A stretch of 64,000 nucleotides of DNA, from contig CAWJFP010000012.1 in the NCBI GenBank assembly GCA_963842155.1, positions 62,001 through 126,000 on the forward strand, in the 5' to 3' direction. A program made the position numbers and the translations under genes. Shown here piece by piece: positions 48,638 through 58,222 of this stretch. The stretch is from CAWJFP01 sp963842155 (GTDB lineage Bacteria > Pseudomonadota > Alphaproteobacteria > JACZXZ01). Each line of letters begins with the position of its first letter. Positions within the stretch are counted from its first letter, which is position 1. The notes beneath the pieces are model-generated. The model saw only the letters and a list, made by a program, of their open reading frames with translations. It did no database searches and had not been told where the DNA came from.

Positions 48638-50872
48638 ATGGTGCGCAAATCGTCCGAAGGACGGGGAGAGCCGAGCTTCTTCGGAGGTGAGGAAGCGCGC
48701 GCCGCTCGTTCGGGCATCCGAGGCGAGCGGCTCGATTACGAGTCGGAGGAGCCGCGCCCGCCCAAGCGAAGCCGGGACAAAGCCGCGAAGTCGTCGGCGA
48801 GCCGGCTCGAGCGCGCCGCGCGCCCGGCAAAGGCGGCGGCGCCCACCCCACCAACGCGAAAAAAACCGCCGGATTCCTCGGGGTTCCGGCAGCTCCTCGG
48901 CTCTCTTCTGCCGTTCGGCGGACGCGGCCCTCTCTTCTGGGCGTTGCGCTGGTGCCTCATCCTCGCGATCTGGGGCCTGGTCGCGGTCCTGGGCATCGTC
49001 GGCTTTTACAGCATCGACCTGCCGAACGTGAACAGCCTCGACACGCTCTCGCGCAAGCCCAGCGTGACCTTCCTCGGCGTCGATGGCCAGCCTTTCGCGA
49101 GCTATGGCGATCTCTATGCCGAGATCGTGCCGGTCAAGGAAATGTCGCCTTATGTGCCGCAGGCCGTGCTGGCGACCGAGGACAGGCGCTTCTACGACCA
49201 TTTCGGCATCGACCCGATCGGGCTGGCCCGCGCGGTCGTCGCCGACCTGCGTTTCCACAAAGTCCGCGAGGGCGGCAGCACCATCACCCAGCAGCTCGCG
49301 AAGAATCTCTTCCTCACCAACGAGCGCTCGCTGAAGCGCAAGGTGCAGGAGCTCATTCTCGCGCTCTGGCTCGAGCATAAATTCACCAAGGAGCAGATCC
49401 TCACCATCTACCTGAACCGCGTCTATTTCGGCGCAGGCACCTATGGCGTCGAGGCGGCGGCGCAGAAATTTTTCGGCAAATCGGTGCGTCGGGCGACGCT
49501 CTACGAGGCGGCCGTCCTGGCCGGGCTCTTGAAGGCGCCCTCGCGCTTCAATCCGGCGAATAATCCCGAGCTGACGAAGGACCGCGCGGCGCAGGTGCTC
49601 GCGAACATGATCGAGGCCGGCTTCATCACCGAGGCGCAGTCCACGGCCGCGCTTGCCCAGGCGACGATGGCGTTGCGCCCCGCCGCCGCGGTCGCGCGCG
49701 GGCGCTATTACGGCGATTGGGCGATGGATCAGGTCAAGGACCTGGTGGGCTATGTCGACGACGATCTCGTGGTGAAGACGGCGTTCGATCCGCATCTCCA
49801 GCGCTTGGCCGAGGACGCGGTCGCCGGGCTGCTCGACAAGGAGGGCGCCAAGTTCGACACGAGCCAGGGCGCGCTCGTGGCGCTCGCGCCCGACGGCGCG
49901 GTCAAGGCGCTGGTGGGCGGGCGCGACTATCGCGCGAGCCAGTTCGACCGCGCGACGCAGGCGCTGCGCCAGCCGGGCTCCTCCTTCAAGCCCTTCGTCT
50001 ATCTCGCCGGGCTCGAGGCCGGCTTCAGGCCGGACAATGTCTTCAACGATGCGCCGTACTCCTACGGCAAATGGCATCCCGCCAACTACGACGACAAATA
50101 TTACGGCGAGGTGAGCCTGCGCGAGGCGCTGGCCCATTCGCTCAACTCCGTCGCCATCCAGCTTGCCCAGAAGGCGGGCGTGGAGAAGGTGATCGACGCG
50201 GCGCACCGGCTGGGAATCACCTCCGACCTGCGGCGCGACGCCAGCATCGCGCTCGGCACCAGCGAGGTGACCTTGCTCGAGCTCACGGCCGCCTATGCCT
50301 CCTTCGACAGCGGCGGCATGGGCGTTTGGCCCTACGGCATCCTCGAGATCCGCGACCATGCCGGCAAGCTGCTCTATCAGCGCTCGGGCTCGGGACCGCG
50401 GCGGGTGATGACGGCAGAGCAGGCCGCCACCATGGTCTCGATGATGTCGGGCGTGATCGATCACGGCACCGGCCGCGCGGCCAATATCGGCAGGCCCGCC
50501 GCGGGCAAGACCGGCACGACGCAGGATTACAAGGATGCCTGGTTCATCGGCTTCACGCCCGATCTCGTCTGCGGCGTCTGGCTCGGCAATGACGACAGCA
50601 CCCCGATGAAGAAGGTCACGGGCGGCAAGCTGCCGGCGCTCGTCTGGCATAATTTCATGATGGAGGCGCTCGCCGGCACGCCGCCGCGGCCCTTCCCGAC
50701 ACCGCCGAGCTTGCTGGAAAACGTGGTCCAGTCGCTGACGGGCTCGGGCGGCTCGGGCGCGGACTCGCCCGACCGGGTCGAGCCGCTAAGCGCGCCGGGC
50801 GCGACCGTCACTCCCGTGGTTCCGACCGTACCGGAGACCACGCGAAGCGGCGCCGTTCGCGCGGGCCGCTGA
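48638..50872 (+). CDS. Penicillin-binding protein 1A-type bifunctional transglycosylase/transpeptidase
   Basis: The 744-residue class A PBP has a hydrophilic cytoplasmic tail, one transmembrane helix (ALRWCLILAIWGLVAVLGIV), a glycosyltransferase domain (ATEDRRFYDHFGIDP, EGGSTITQQLAKNLFL, NRVYFGAGTYGVEAAA) and a transpeptidase domain with SSFK (448-451, active Ser448), SLN (HSLNSVAIQL) and KTGTT. It polymerises and cross-links peptidoglycan. The C-terminal ~60 residues are Pro/Ser/Gly-rich. It lies alone, at the edge of the AT-rich island. Confidence 0.96.
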   Translation: MVRKSSEGRGEPSFFGGEEARAARSGIRGERLDYESEEPRPPKRSRDKAAKSSASRLERAARPAKAAAPTPPTRKKPPDSSGFRQLLGSLLPFGGRGPLFWALRWCLILAIWGLVAVLGIVGFYSIDLPNVNSLDTLSRKPSVTFLGVDGQPFASYGDLYAEIVPVKEMSPYVPQAVLATEDRRFYDHFGIDPIGLARAVVADLRFHKVREGGSTITQQLAKNLFLTNERSLKRKVQELILALWLEHKFTKEQILTIYLNRVYFGAGTYGVEAAAQKFFGKSVRRATLYEAAVLAGLLKAPSRFNPANNPELTKDRAAQVLANMIEAGFITEAQSTAALAQATMALRPAAAVARGRYYGDWAMDQVKDLVGYVDDDLVVKTAFDPHLQRLAEDAVAGLLDKEGAKFDTSQGALVALAPDGAVKALVGGRDYRASQFDRATQALRQPGSSFKPFVYLAGLEAGFRPDNVFNDAPYSYGKWHPANYDDKYYGEVSLREALAHSLNSVAIQLAQKAGVEKVIDAAHRLGITSDLRRDASIALGTSEVTLLELTAAYASFDSGGMGVWPYGILEIRDHAGKLLYQRSGSGPRRVMTAEQAATMVSMMSGVIDHGTGRAANIGRPAAGKTGTTQDYKDAWFIGFTPDLVCGVWLGNDDSTPMKKVTGGKLPALVWHNFMMEALAGTPPRPFPTPPSLLENVVQSLTGSGGSGADSPDRVEPLSAPGATVTPVVPTVPETTRSGAVRAGR

Positions 50873-50879
50873 CGCCCGT

Positions 50880-51762
50880 TCAGCCGCGTCTCGCGGGCGC
50901 GACCTCGATATTGTCGATGAGCCGCGTGCGGCCGAGCCAGGCGGCGGCGAAGAGCCGCGCCGGCCGGTCCGCAACCGCGATGGGCGCAAGCGTCTCGACA
51001 TCGCACAGCTCGAAATAGTCGATCTTGGCGAAGCCCGCCTTCGCGAGCGTTTCGCGGCCCTCGGCCAGGAGCTCGGCCGCAACCCGGCCCTCGGCCAAAC
51101 CGCGCGCCGCCTCGCGGAGCACGCGGTGGAGCCGCGGCGCGATCGCCCGCTCGGCCGGGCGTGAGGTTGACGTTGCGCGACGACATCGCCAGGCCGTCGC
51201 TCTCGCGCACGGTGGGCGCGCCGACGATGCGCACCGGGATGTCGAGATCGCGGACCAGGCGGCGGATCACCTGGAGCTGCTGAAAATCCTTCTCGCCGAA
51301 GACCGCGACGTCTGGCAGCGCTTCGAGCAGCAGCTTCGTGACGACGGTGGCGACGCCGGTGAAATGGCCGGGCCGGTGCGGGCCGCAAAGATGCTCGGCC
51401 AGACCCGCTACCGTGACCGAGGTGGCGAAGCCTGGCGGGTAGATCTCCTCGACGCCGGGCGCGTAGAGGAGACTGGCGCCCGCCGCCTGCAGCCGCGCGG
51501 CGTCGGCCGATTCCTGCCTGGGGTAGGTGGCGAAATCCTCGCCCGGCCCGAACTGCTTGGGATTCACGAAGATCGAGGCGACGCAACGGTCGCATTCGGC
51601 AAGCGCGCGCTCGACGAGCGACAGATGCCCTTCATGAAGCGCGCCCATGGTGGGAACGAGGCCGACGCTGAGCCCGGCGCGGCGCCAGGCACCGACCTCG
51701 GCGCGAAGATCGGCCGGCATGCGCAGAACGGCGATCGTCGCGGCCTCGCGCGTCGCGCTCAC
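50880..51762 (-). CDS. panC: Pantothenate synthetase PanC (one apparent frameshift)
   Basis: The N-terminal frame starts (GTG at 51762) SATREAATIAVLRMPADLRA and includes LVPTMGALHEGHLSLVERAL and the ATP-site SSRNVNLTP. The frame then breaks; removing one base of the GGG at 51157-51159 (plus strand) restores TPAERAIAPRLHRVLREAAR and the C terminus ...LGRTRLIDNIEVAPARRG. The whole is about 293 residues. PanC joins pantoate and beta-alanine. GTGA overlaps the panB stop by four bases, so panB-panC are translationally coupled. Confidence 0.95.
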
Positions 51763-52604
51763 GGCTCGGCGATGCTGCGCGCGGCCGTCCTAGTGCCATA
51801 GCAATGCTCCGGCCCCGGGAAGCGCCGCGCCTTCACGTCATGGGCAAAAGCGGCGACCGCGTGGCCGATCTCTTCGCCGAGCGCGCCATAGCGGCGGACG
51901 AAGCGCGGCACCTTGTCGCCGGTGAGCCCGAGCAGATCCTCGGTGACGAGCACCTGCCCGTCGCAAGCCGGGGAAGCGCCGATGCCGATCGTCGGCACCG
52001 GCACGGCCTCGGTCGCCGCGCGCGCCACCGGTTCGAGGGTGCCCTCGATCACCATCGCGAAGGCGCCCGCCTCGGCGATGGCCTTCGCATCGGTGACGAC
52101 CTGCGCCGCCTCCTCGGCCGAGCGTCCGACCGCGCGGAAGCCGCCCGCCGCATTGACCGATTGCGGCAAGAGCCCGATATGGCCCAGCACCGGGATGCCG
52201 CGCGCGACGAGGAAGCGAACGGTCTCCGCCATCTCCACCCCGCCTTCGAGCTTGACGCCGGTGCAGCCCGTCTCGGCCATGACTCGCGCGCAGCTGCGGA
52301 AGGCGGCCTGGGGCGATTCCTGATAGGTGGCGAAGGGCATGTCGATAATGACGCAGGCTTGCGTCGAGCCGCGTACCACTGCGGCGCCATGCGCGATCAT
52401 CATCTCGAGCGTGACCGGAAGCGTGCTCTCGAAGCCGTACAACACCATGCCGAGCGAATCGCCGACCAGCAGCAGATCGACATGCGGGTCGAGCAAGCGA
52501 GCCATGGGCGCCGTATAGGCGGTGAGGCAGACGACCGGCTCGCCTCCCTTGCGCGCCCTGATGTCGGCGACGCTGGTCCGTTTGCTTTGGACGATCTTGC
52601 TCAA
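51759..52604 (-). CDS. panB: 3-methyl-2-oxobutanoate hydroxymethyltransferase
   Basis: The protein of about 281 residues has VVCLTAYTAPMARLLDPHVD, LLVGDSLGMVLYG, VKLEGG and the HIGLLPQSVNAAGGF block of the PanB barrel; it makes ketopantoate with 5,10-methylene-THF. The best start is a TTG at 52604 (SKIVQSKRTSV) because GGAG lies eight bases upstream; an ATG at 52634 would include that ribosome site in the coding frame. It is the first gene of the panB-panC operon and diverges from coaBC. Confidence 0.95.
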   Translation of the reverse strand: MSKIVQSKRTSVADIRARKGGEPVVCLTAYTAPMARLLDPHVDLLLVGDSLGMVLYGFESTLPVTLEMMIAHGAAVVRGSTQACVIIDMPFATYQESPQAAFRSCARVMAETGCTGVKLEGGVEMAETVRFLVARGIPVLGHIGLLPQSVNAAGGFRAVGRSAEEAAQVVTDAKAIAEAGAFAMVIEGTLEPVARAATEAVPVPTIGIGASPACDGQVLVTEDLLGLTGDKVPRFVRRYGALGEEIGHAVAAFAHDVKARRFPGPEHCYGTRTAARSIAEP

Positions 52605-52737
52605 GCGCAATTCTCCTCGATCGAGAGGGAGCATGGCATTCCGGGCGTCGCTCCGCCAGACCGGGGTTGCGTCGCTCGGCCGGTCCCTGTAAGGTATTCA
52701 CAGGATAGAATCGTAAATCCTTGGATCATCTACAGCG

Positions 52738-53940
52738 ATGAACGGCAAGCGCATTCTCCTGATCGTCGCGGGCGGCATCGCGGCCTATAAGAGCCTCGAG
52801 CTGGTCCGCCGCCTGCGCGAGCGCGGGGCCGCGGTGCGGGCGATCCTGACCGAGGCGGGCGCGCGCTTCGTGACGCCGCTGGCACTCGCGTCGCTCACGG
52901 AGGACAAGGTCTATCGGGACCTCTTCTCGCTCACCGACGAAAGCGAGATGGGCCATATCCAGCTTTCGCGCGCGGCCGATCTTCTCGTCGTGGCCCCCGC
53001 CACCGCCGATCTGATGGCCAAGATGGCGGCGGGGCTGGCGGACGATCTTGCCTCGACCGCGCTGCTCGCCACCGACAAGCCGGTGCTTCTAGCGCCGGCG
53101 ATGAATTTGCGCATGTGGCTCCATCCGGCGACGCAGGCGAATTTGCGCCTGCTCGAGGAGCGCGGCGTGCTGCGGGTCGGACCCAACGAGGGCGATATGG
53201 CCTGCGGCGAATATGGCCCGGGCCGGATGGCCGAGCCGCTCGAGATCCTCGCGGCGATCGAGGCGCATTTCGCGGGCCATGGCCCGCTCAGCGGCAGGCG
53301 CGCGCTCGTGACCAGCGGCCCGACCTTCGAGCCGATCGATCCGGTCCGCTTCATCGGCAACCGCTCCTCGGGCAAGCAGGGCCATGCGATCGCCGCCGCG
53401 CTGGCGCGGCTCGGCGCCGCCACCACGCTGGTCACGGGGCCCACCGCGGAGGTGGATCCGCTGGGCGTGAGCGTCGTCCATGTCGAGGCGGCGCGCGAGA
53501 TGCTCGAGGCTTGTCTTTCGGCGCTGCCCGCCGATGTCGCGGTCTGCGCCGCCGCCGTCTCGGATTGGCGGCCGGCCGAGGCCGCGGCGCAGAAGATCAA
53601 GAAGGACGGCGGCAAGGCGCCCATCCTCCGCCTGGTGGAGAACCCGGATATCCTCGCGACCCTCGCCCATGTCGATAACCGCCGGCCGCGCCTCGTCATC
53701 GGCTTCGCCGCGGAGACCGAGGACCTCGTCACTCATGCCCAGGCGAAGCGCTTGAGGAAAGGCTGCGACTGGATCGTCGCCAACGATGTCTCGGCCGCGA
53801 CCGGCACCTTCGGGGGCGACGCCAACACCGTCCATCTGGTGACGGCCGAAGGGATCGAGCATTGGCCGACGCTCGGCAAAAGCGAGGTGGCGCAGCGCTT
53901 GGCGCAACGCATAGCGCTGGCGCTCGAGGCGGAGGCATGA
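52738..53940 (+). CDS. coaBC: Bifunctional phosphopantothenoylcysteine decarboxylase/phosphopantothenate-cysteine ligase
   Basis: The 400-residue fusion has the CoaC flavin domain (MNGKRILLIVAGGIAAYKSL, ...APAMNLRMW...) and the CoaB ligase domain (VTSGPTFEPIDPVRFIGNRS, ...VCAAAVSDWRPAE...). Together they make 4'-phosphopantetheine from phosphopantothenate, using CTP and cysteine. It is divergent from panB-panC, so the whole pantothenate/CoA module shares the intergenic region 52605-52737. No frame break is seen. Confidence 0.97.
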   Translation: MNGKRILLIVAGGIAAYKSLELVRRLRERGAAVRAILTEAGARFVTPLALASLTEDKVYRDLFSLTDESEMGHIQLSRAADLLVVAPATADLMAKMAAGLADDLASTALLATDKPVLLAPAMNLRMWLHPATQANLRLLEERGVLRVGPNEGDMACGEYGPGRMAEPLEILAAIEAHFAGHGPLSGRRALVTSGPTFEPIDPVRFIGNRSSGKQGHAIAAALARLGAATTLVTGPTAEVDPLGVSVVHVEAAREMLEACLSALPADVAVCAAAVSDWRPAEAAAQKIKKDGGKAPILRLVENPDILATLAHVDNRRPRLVIGFAAETEDLVTHAQAKRLRKGCDWIVANDVSAATGTFGGDANTVHLVTAEGIEHWPTLGKSEVAQRLAQRIALALEAEA

Positions 53941-53995
53941 GCATGGCCGCACCCGATCGCGGCTCGAGGGCTGCGCGGCGCGCGGCGTGCCGATG

Positions 53996-54451
53996 ATGCT
54001 GCGCCTCTCCAAAAAGCTCATCTTCGCGATCGAGGCGGTACTCGATATCGCCTACAACGCCGGCAACGAGCCCGTGCAGTCGCGTGAGATCACGCGCCGC
54101 CAGGGCATTCCGCGGCGCTATCTCGAGCAAGTGCTGCAGCAGCTCGTGCGCGCCGGCATTCTCGCCGGCGTGCGGGGGCCGCATGGCGGCTATCGACTCG
54201 CGCGCGAGCGGCGGCGCATCACGGTCGGCGAGATCTCGCGCATCGTGCGCGCCATGGAGAGCGCCGAAGACCCGATCGCCGATCCCGCCGGCTCCGAGCT
54301 CGGCCATAAGGTCGTCCGCCCGCTCTGGCAGGAGCTGCAGAGCGAGGTGATGGCCCGGCTCGACGCCATCACCATCGAGGAGCTTTGTCTCCGCGCCCAC
54401 AAGGCCGAGATCAGAAGCGAGGCCTTCCACAAGCTCGACTACGTCATCTGA
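53996..54451 (+). CDS. Rrf2-family transcriptional regulator
   Basis: The ~151-residue winged-helix protein (LSKKLIFAIEAVLDIAYNAG, ...QGIPRRYLEQVLQQLVRAGI..., GVRGPHGGYRLARERRRITV) is a typical Rrf2 family member. The three clustered cysteines that bind an Fe-S cluster in IscR/NsrR are absent (only one Cys, near the C terminus, IEELCLRA), so it is more like the CymR/sulfur-responsive branch. Starts at 53987 (GTG) and 53993/53996 (ATG) are possible. It lies four bases ahead of cysK, so a role in cysteine or sulfur regulation is plausible but inferred. Confidence 0.85.
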   Translation: MLRLSKKLIFAIEAVLDIAYNAGNEPVQSREITRRQGIPRRYLEQVLQQLVRAGILAGVRGPHGGYRLARERRRITVGEISRIVRAMESAEDPIADPAGSELGHKVVRPLWQELQSEVMARLDAITIEELCLRAHKAEIRSEAFHKLDYVI

Positions 54452-54455
54452 GCCC

Positions 54456-55463
54456 ATGACCCGACCCCGCCGCGCCGCCGAAACCGCCCCGCGCCCCGCT
54501 CAGGAGCCGCTGCCGGCCGAATTCCGCGGGCGCATCTACGACAGCATCCTCGAGACGATCGGGGCGACGCCGCTCGTTCGCCTCCATCGCCTCGCCGAGG
54601 AGGCCGGCAGCCGCGCCGAGATCCTGGCGAAGCTCGAATTCTTCAACCCCCTCGGCTCGGTCAAGGATCGCATCGGCCTCGCCATGATCGAGGCGGCCGA
54701 GCGCGACGGGCGCCTGGGCCCCTCGACCGTGCTCGTCGAGCCGACCTCCGGCAATACGGGCATCGCGCTTGCCTTCGTCTGCGCCGCCAAAGGGCGCCGC
54801 CTCATCCTCGTGATGCCCGAGGGCATGTCGGAGGAGCGGCGCAAGATGTTGCGGCTTTTGGGCGCCGAGATCGAGCTCACCCCGTCGTCGGCCGGAATGA
54901 GCGGCGCCATCAAGCGGGCCGAGCAGCTCGTCAAGCAGACCGGCGACGCGCTGATGCTGCAGCAGTTCAACAATCCGGCCAATCCGCAAATCCATCGCGA
55001 GACCACCGCGGAGGAGATCTGGCGCGATACGGGCGGCAAGCTGGACGCGGTCGTGTCGGCTGTCGGAACGGGCGGCACCATCACAGGCATCGCCCAGGCC
55101 TTGAAGCCGCGGCTCCCGCATTTGCGCGTGATCGCGGTCGAGCCGGAGGACAGCCCCGTGCTCTCGGGCGGGCTGCCGGGGCCGCACAAGATCCAAGGCA
55201 TCGGCGCCGGCTTCATCCCGGCCATCCTCGATATGAGCCTGGTCGACGAGGTCATCCGCATCGGCAACGAGACTGCCTTCCGTATGGCGCGCAAGGCGGC
55301 GCGTCTCGACGGGCTCGCGGTGGGCATCTCCTCGGGCGCGGCGCTCGCCGCGGCGCTCGAGCTTGGCCAGCGGCCCGAGATGGAGGGCCGCCGCATCGTG
55401 GTGATCCTCGCCTCCTTCGCCGAGCGCTACCTCACCACCGCACTCTTCGAAGGGCTCGCATGA
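54456..55463 (+). CDS. cysK: Cysteine synthase A (O-acetylserine sulfhydrylase)
   Basis: The 335-residue beta-family PLP enzyme has the PLP lysine in NPLGSVKDRIG (Lys70), the substrate loop TSGNTGIALAF and the phosphate loop GTGGTITG. It makes cysteine from O-acetylserine and sulfide. A 24-residue hydrophilic N-terminal extension precedes the conserved start (IYDSILETIGATPLVRL). The stop overlaps the moeB start by four bases; it lies just after the Rrf2 gene. Confidence 0.96.
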   Translation: MTRPRRAAETAPRPAQEPLPAEFRGRIYDSILETIGATPLVRLHRLAEEAGSRAEILAKLEFFNPLGSVKDRIGLAMIEAAERDGRLGPSTVLVEPTSGNTGIALAFVCAAKGRRLILVMPEGMSEERRKMLRLLGAEIELTPSSAGMSGAIKRAEQLVKQTGDALMLQQFNNPANPQIHRETTAEEIWRDTGGKLDAVVSAVGTGGTITGIAQALKPRLPHLRVIAVEPEDSPVLSGGLPGPHKIQGIGAGFIPAILDMSLVDEVIRIGNETAFRMARKAARLDGLAVGISSGAALAAALELGQRPEMEGRRIVVILASFAERYLTTALFEGLA

Positions 55464-56254
55464 CGATCAACGACGCGCAGCTTCAGCGCTATGCCCGCCA
55501 CATCATCCTCGCCGAGGTGGGCGAGGAGGGGCAGGAGCGGCTGTTGCGCTCGAAGGTGCTGGTGGTGGGGGCAGGCGGGCTCGGCGCGCCCGTCCTGCTC
55601 TATCTCGCCGCGGCGGGCGTGGGCACGCTCGGCATCGTCGACGACGACGAGGTCGATCTCACCAACCTCCAGCGCCAGATCGTGCATGCGACCGACCGCG
55701 TCGGCATGGCCAAGGTGGAGAGCGCGCGGCGCGCCTTGGCCGCGCTCAATCCCGAGGTCCGGGTCCTTGCGTATAAGCAGCGGGTCGCCGCGGCAAACGC
55801 GATGGCGTTGATCCGAGGCTACGATCTCGTGGTCGACGGCAGCGATAATTTCCCGACGCGTTATCTCCTCAACGACGCCTGCTATTTCGCGAAGCTGCCG
55901 TTGGTGAGCGCGGCACTTCTGCGCTTCGACGGCCAGATTTCGACCTACAAGGCCTATCTCGAGGGCGACAATCCCTGCTATCGCTGCCTCTTCCCGACCC
56001 AGCCCCCGCCCGACTTGATCCCGCGTTGCGAGGAGGCCGGTATCTTCGGCGCGGTCGCGGGCGCGGTCGGCTCGCTGCAGGCGGTCGAGGCGTTGAAGGA
56101 GCTCTTGGGCCTGGGCGAGAGCCTCTCTGGCCAGCTACTGGTCTACGAGGCGCTCGGCGCGACCTTCCGCAAGCTTAAAACCCATCGCGCGCCCGATTGC
56201 CCGCTTTGCGGGGAGCATCCGACGCTCACCAGCCTCGCCCATCACGGCGGGTAG
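55460..56254 (+). CDS. moeB: MoeB/ThiF-family adenylyltransferase (HesA-like)
   Basis: The 264-residue E1-like enzyme has the nucleotide-binding VLVVGAGGLGAPVLLYLAAA, the DLTNLQRQ motif and two zinc-binding CxxC pairs (NPCYRCLFPT and DCPLCGEHP). It adenylates the C terminus of a ubiquitin-like protein (MoaD- or ThiS-like) for sulfur transfer. The usual catalytic Cys of the MoeB loop is not obvious (RCEEAGIFGAVAG). Coupling to cysK by ATGA suggests a link with cysteine-derived sulfur. It ends the chromosomal segment before the accessory island. Confidence 0.92.
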   Translation: MTINDAQLQRYARHIILAEVGEEGQERLLRSKVLVVGAGGLGAPVLLYLAAAGVGTLGIVDDDEVDLTNLQRQIVHATDRVGMAKVESARRALAALNPEVRVLAYKQRVAAANAMALIRGYDLVVDGSDNFPTRYLLNDACYFAKLPLVSAALLRFDGQISTYKAYLEGDNPCYRCLFPTQPPPDLIPRCEEAGIFGAVAGAVGSLQAVEALKELLGLGESLSGQLLVYEALGATFRKLKTHRAPDCPLCGEHPTLTSLAHHGG

Positions 56255-56340
56255 GCGGAGCCGGCGCGCCGGAGTCCGCTTTCGAACGGGAAGCGGCACT
56301 CATAAAGGGGCGTGCTCGAGTTCGGAAATGTGCCAAAAGC

Positions 56341-56370
56341 GGTCGTTCCAGCCGTTGATTTGGAACGACC
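56341..56370. repeat. Perfect 9-base inverted repeat in the moeB/HTH gap
   Basis: Arms ggtcgttcc (56341-56349) and ggaacgacc (56362-56370) with a 12-base spacer lie in the 250-base gap after moeB. The gap holds no gene. It marks the left side of the accessory stretch; the function is unknown. Confidence 0.55.
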
Positions 56371-56449
56371 AAATTTGACCGAAAGCAGAACGGCAGCTTT
56401 GGAGTGCCGAATAACCTCAAGCAGGCGTTTTGCCATATGGCAGCTTGAC

Positions 56450-56498
56450 TCCTAGGACAGATCGTCCTAAATCATCCCTAGGGCAATTCGTCCTAGGA
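56450..56498 (+). promoter_or_regulatory. Cluster of CTAG-core palindromes upstream of the HTH gene
   Basis: tcctagga (56450-56457 and 56491-56498) and ccctaggg (56476-56483) are 8-base palindromes; a further half site tcctaa lies at 56465-56470. The last site abuts the ribosome site of the HTH gene (AGGAG at 56495-56499). Three repeated symmetric sites just ahead of an HTH gene suggest autoregulation; this is inference. Confidence 0.55.
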
Positions 56499-56506
56499 GC
56501 GCGACG

Positions 56507-57184
56507 GTGGCGACGATGACGGCGATCCCTCAGTTGGTGAGGACGCGAGACGAGCTGAAGGCAGCAAGACGAATCCTTGGTCTCAGCGCCGAAGGTTTGG
56601 CGATGATGGTGCGCATGGGCGACGGCCGTACCGTGCGCCGATGGGAATCTGGCGAGAACGAGGTTCCGGGACCAGTGACGGTCGTGCTGGAAACCGCGAT
56701 GGATTTTTTGCGGCAGCATGAGGACATTTCCCGCCAGCTCGAGATGCTGCAATCCGGCGAGATGCGGTCGGGATCTATGAGCTGGGGTAACCTCAGGGAA
56801 GATACCACGGCGGCAGACATCCTCCGGCTTTCAGAAGCCAAGCGCTCACTTGAACAAGCACTGGCGATCCTGACGCGGCAGCCGCCGAGCGGCGGCGGCC
56901 CGTCAAACCAGGTCCACTGGTATACGCTGAAGAGAATGACGCCGAGGTATAAACTCGACGAAAAGGATGATTGGTCGCTACCGGGCGAAACGAGCCCGGA
57001 GGCAGCGATTGCCTATTTCGTAAAGGACGCAAAGTTTCCGCACCGCTTGCAACTTTGCAGCAACGACGATTTGTCGGCCGAATTTCTGCTGGAGAAGCGG
57101 AATGTCATCCGCACACAGTCGGGCGCTTCTCAGCGGTTACAGCCGGGAGAGTTGGTCGAAACTCTCTTCGTCAAGCGGGTATAG
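56507..57184 (+). CDS. HTH (Cro/C1-like) protein with unknown C-terminal domain
   Basis: The ~225-residue protein starts at GTG 56507 (AGGAG seven bases upstream). Residues 10-60 form an HTH domain (DELKAARRILGLSAEGLAMM, VRMGDGRTVRRWESGENEVP). A helical linker (SEAKRSLEQALAILTRQ) and a beta-rich C-terminal domain (...AAIAYFVKDAKFPHRLQLCS..., SGASQRLQPGELVETLFVKR) follow. The C-terminal domain is not recognised. It lies two bases before the PD-(D/E)XK-like gene, so the two probably form an operon with the HTH protein as regulator or partner. Confidence 0.75.
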   Translation: MATMTAIPQLVRTRDELKAARRILGLSAEGLAMMVRMGDGRTVRRWESGENEVPGPVTVVLETAMDFLRQHEDISRQLEMLQSGEMRSGSMSWGNLREDTTAADILRLSEAKRSLEQALAILTRQPPSGGGPSNQVHWYTLKRMTPRYKLDEKDDWSLPGETSPEAAIAYFVKDAKFPHRLQLCSNDDLSAEFLLEKRNVIRTQSGASQRLQPGELVETLFVKRV

Positions 57185-57186
57185 CC

Positions 57187-58222
57187 ATGAGCGCTTCGCC
57201 CCATCACCATTCGCGAATTGTTGCCGTGCTCGAGCACCGGTTTCCGAACAACAAGATCGCGCCGAACTCACTTCGGCCAACTGCTGACCGAGTACGTCGA
57301 AGCCGATATCGGGCCGCCACATCTAGTCGACGAAGTCGAGACTGGCGACGAAGGCAAATTGTGGTCGTGCATCTGGGAAGCGATGCTCTATCGACACCTC
57401 CGAGCTCAGGGTTACGAGCCGAAAGGTGTCGCCAAGCGCTCTGGACAACTCGGCCCCGACTTTCGGGTTGAGCACGCGGGCCGGACAATCTGGATCGAGG
57501 CGGTTGTGCCTGGTCCGCATGGCATTCCGGCCGACTATCTCGAGTCCCCGGTGCCAGGCGGAGAAATCCGCGTGAAGACGAAACCCAACGATGAGCGCGT
57601 TCTGCGGTGCACGTCTGCAATAGCCGACAAGCGGCTCAAGCTTGACGAGTACCGAGCGAAAGGCATCATCGGCGCCAACGACTGCGCGGTGATCGCGGTG
57701 AACATCTGCCGCCTGTCGGATTGGGACCCCGACGGCAACGGCATCAGCCAGTATCCGCTTTCGATGGAAGCCGTATTTCCTATCGGCCCTTTGGCCGTGC
57801 CGATAACATCCGACGGCAAGATCGATGGTCCCGCGCAAAATGTACCCCGCTTTGCCGTCCGCAAGGCGAGCGGGACGGAGATCGAAACAGCGAATTTTTT
57901 TACCCAGGATTTCGAAGGCGTAAGCGCAGTGATTCAGGCGCACCAGCGCGACATGCACGAGAAAGGTTTGGTTCTGTCGACGATCCACAATCCGGTAGCC
58001 GTCAACAAGCTGCCGACCGGATTGTTCGGGGTCTACAAGGAATTCGTGGCGGAGGAGCACGTCGACGGGTACCAAATCCGCGATGTTCGCCTCGAGGCAC
58101 GTCTGCGCGAGCTGGTCGAAAGCGTCACCCTTCGGTTTGGGCGCAGGGAGGATCGAGTTCGTGCGCACGATTACGGCGGCCGAGGCCGGCGACTTCGTGG
58201 GCGAGCTCGGGAAGTGTCATGA
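57187..58222 (+). CDS. PD-(D/E)XK-like restriction-endonuclease-fold protein (one apparent frameshift)
   Basis: The N-terminal frame MSASPHHHSRIVAVLEHRFP, NNKIAP joins, after removal of one A at 57265-57266, to THFGQLLTEYVEADIGPPHL. The middle (EGKLWSCIWEAMLYRHLRAQ, SGQLGPDFRVEHAGRTIWIE AVVP) has the order of a PD-(D/E)XK core: a conserved Glu on the first helix, PDF, then W-I-E-A, but the catalytic Lys is replaced (EA-V rather than ExK). The product is about 340 residues. The last ~25 residues (REDRVRAHDYGGRGRRLRGR) overlap the next gene and may not be native. It could be a nuclease with altered active site or a non-catalytic member. Confidence 0.65.
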
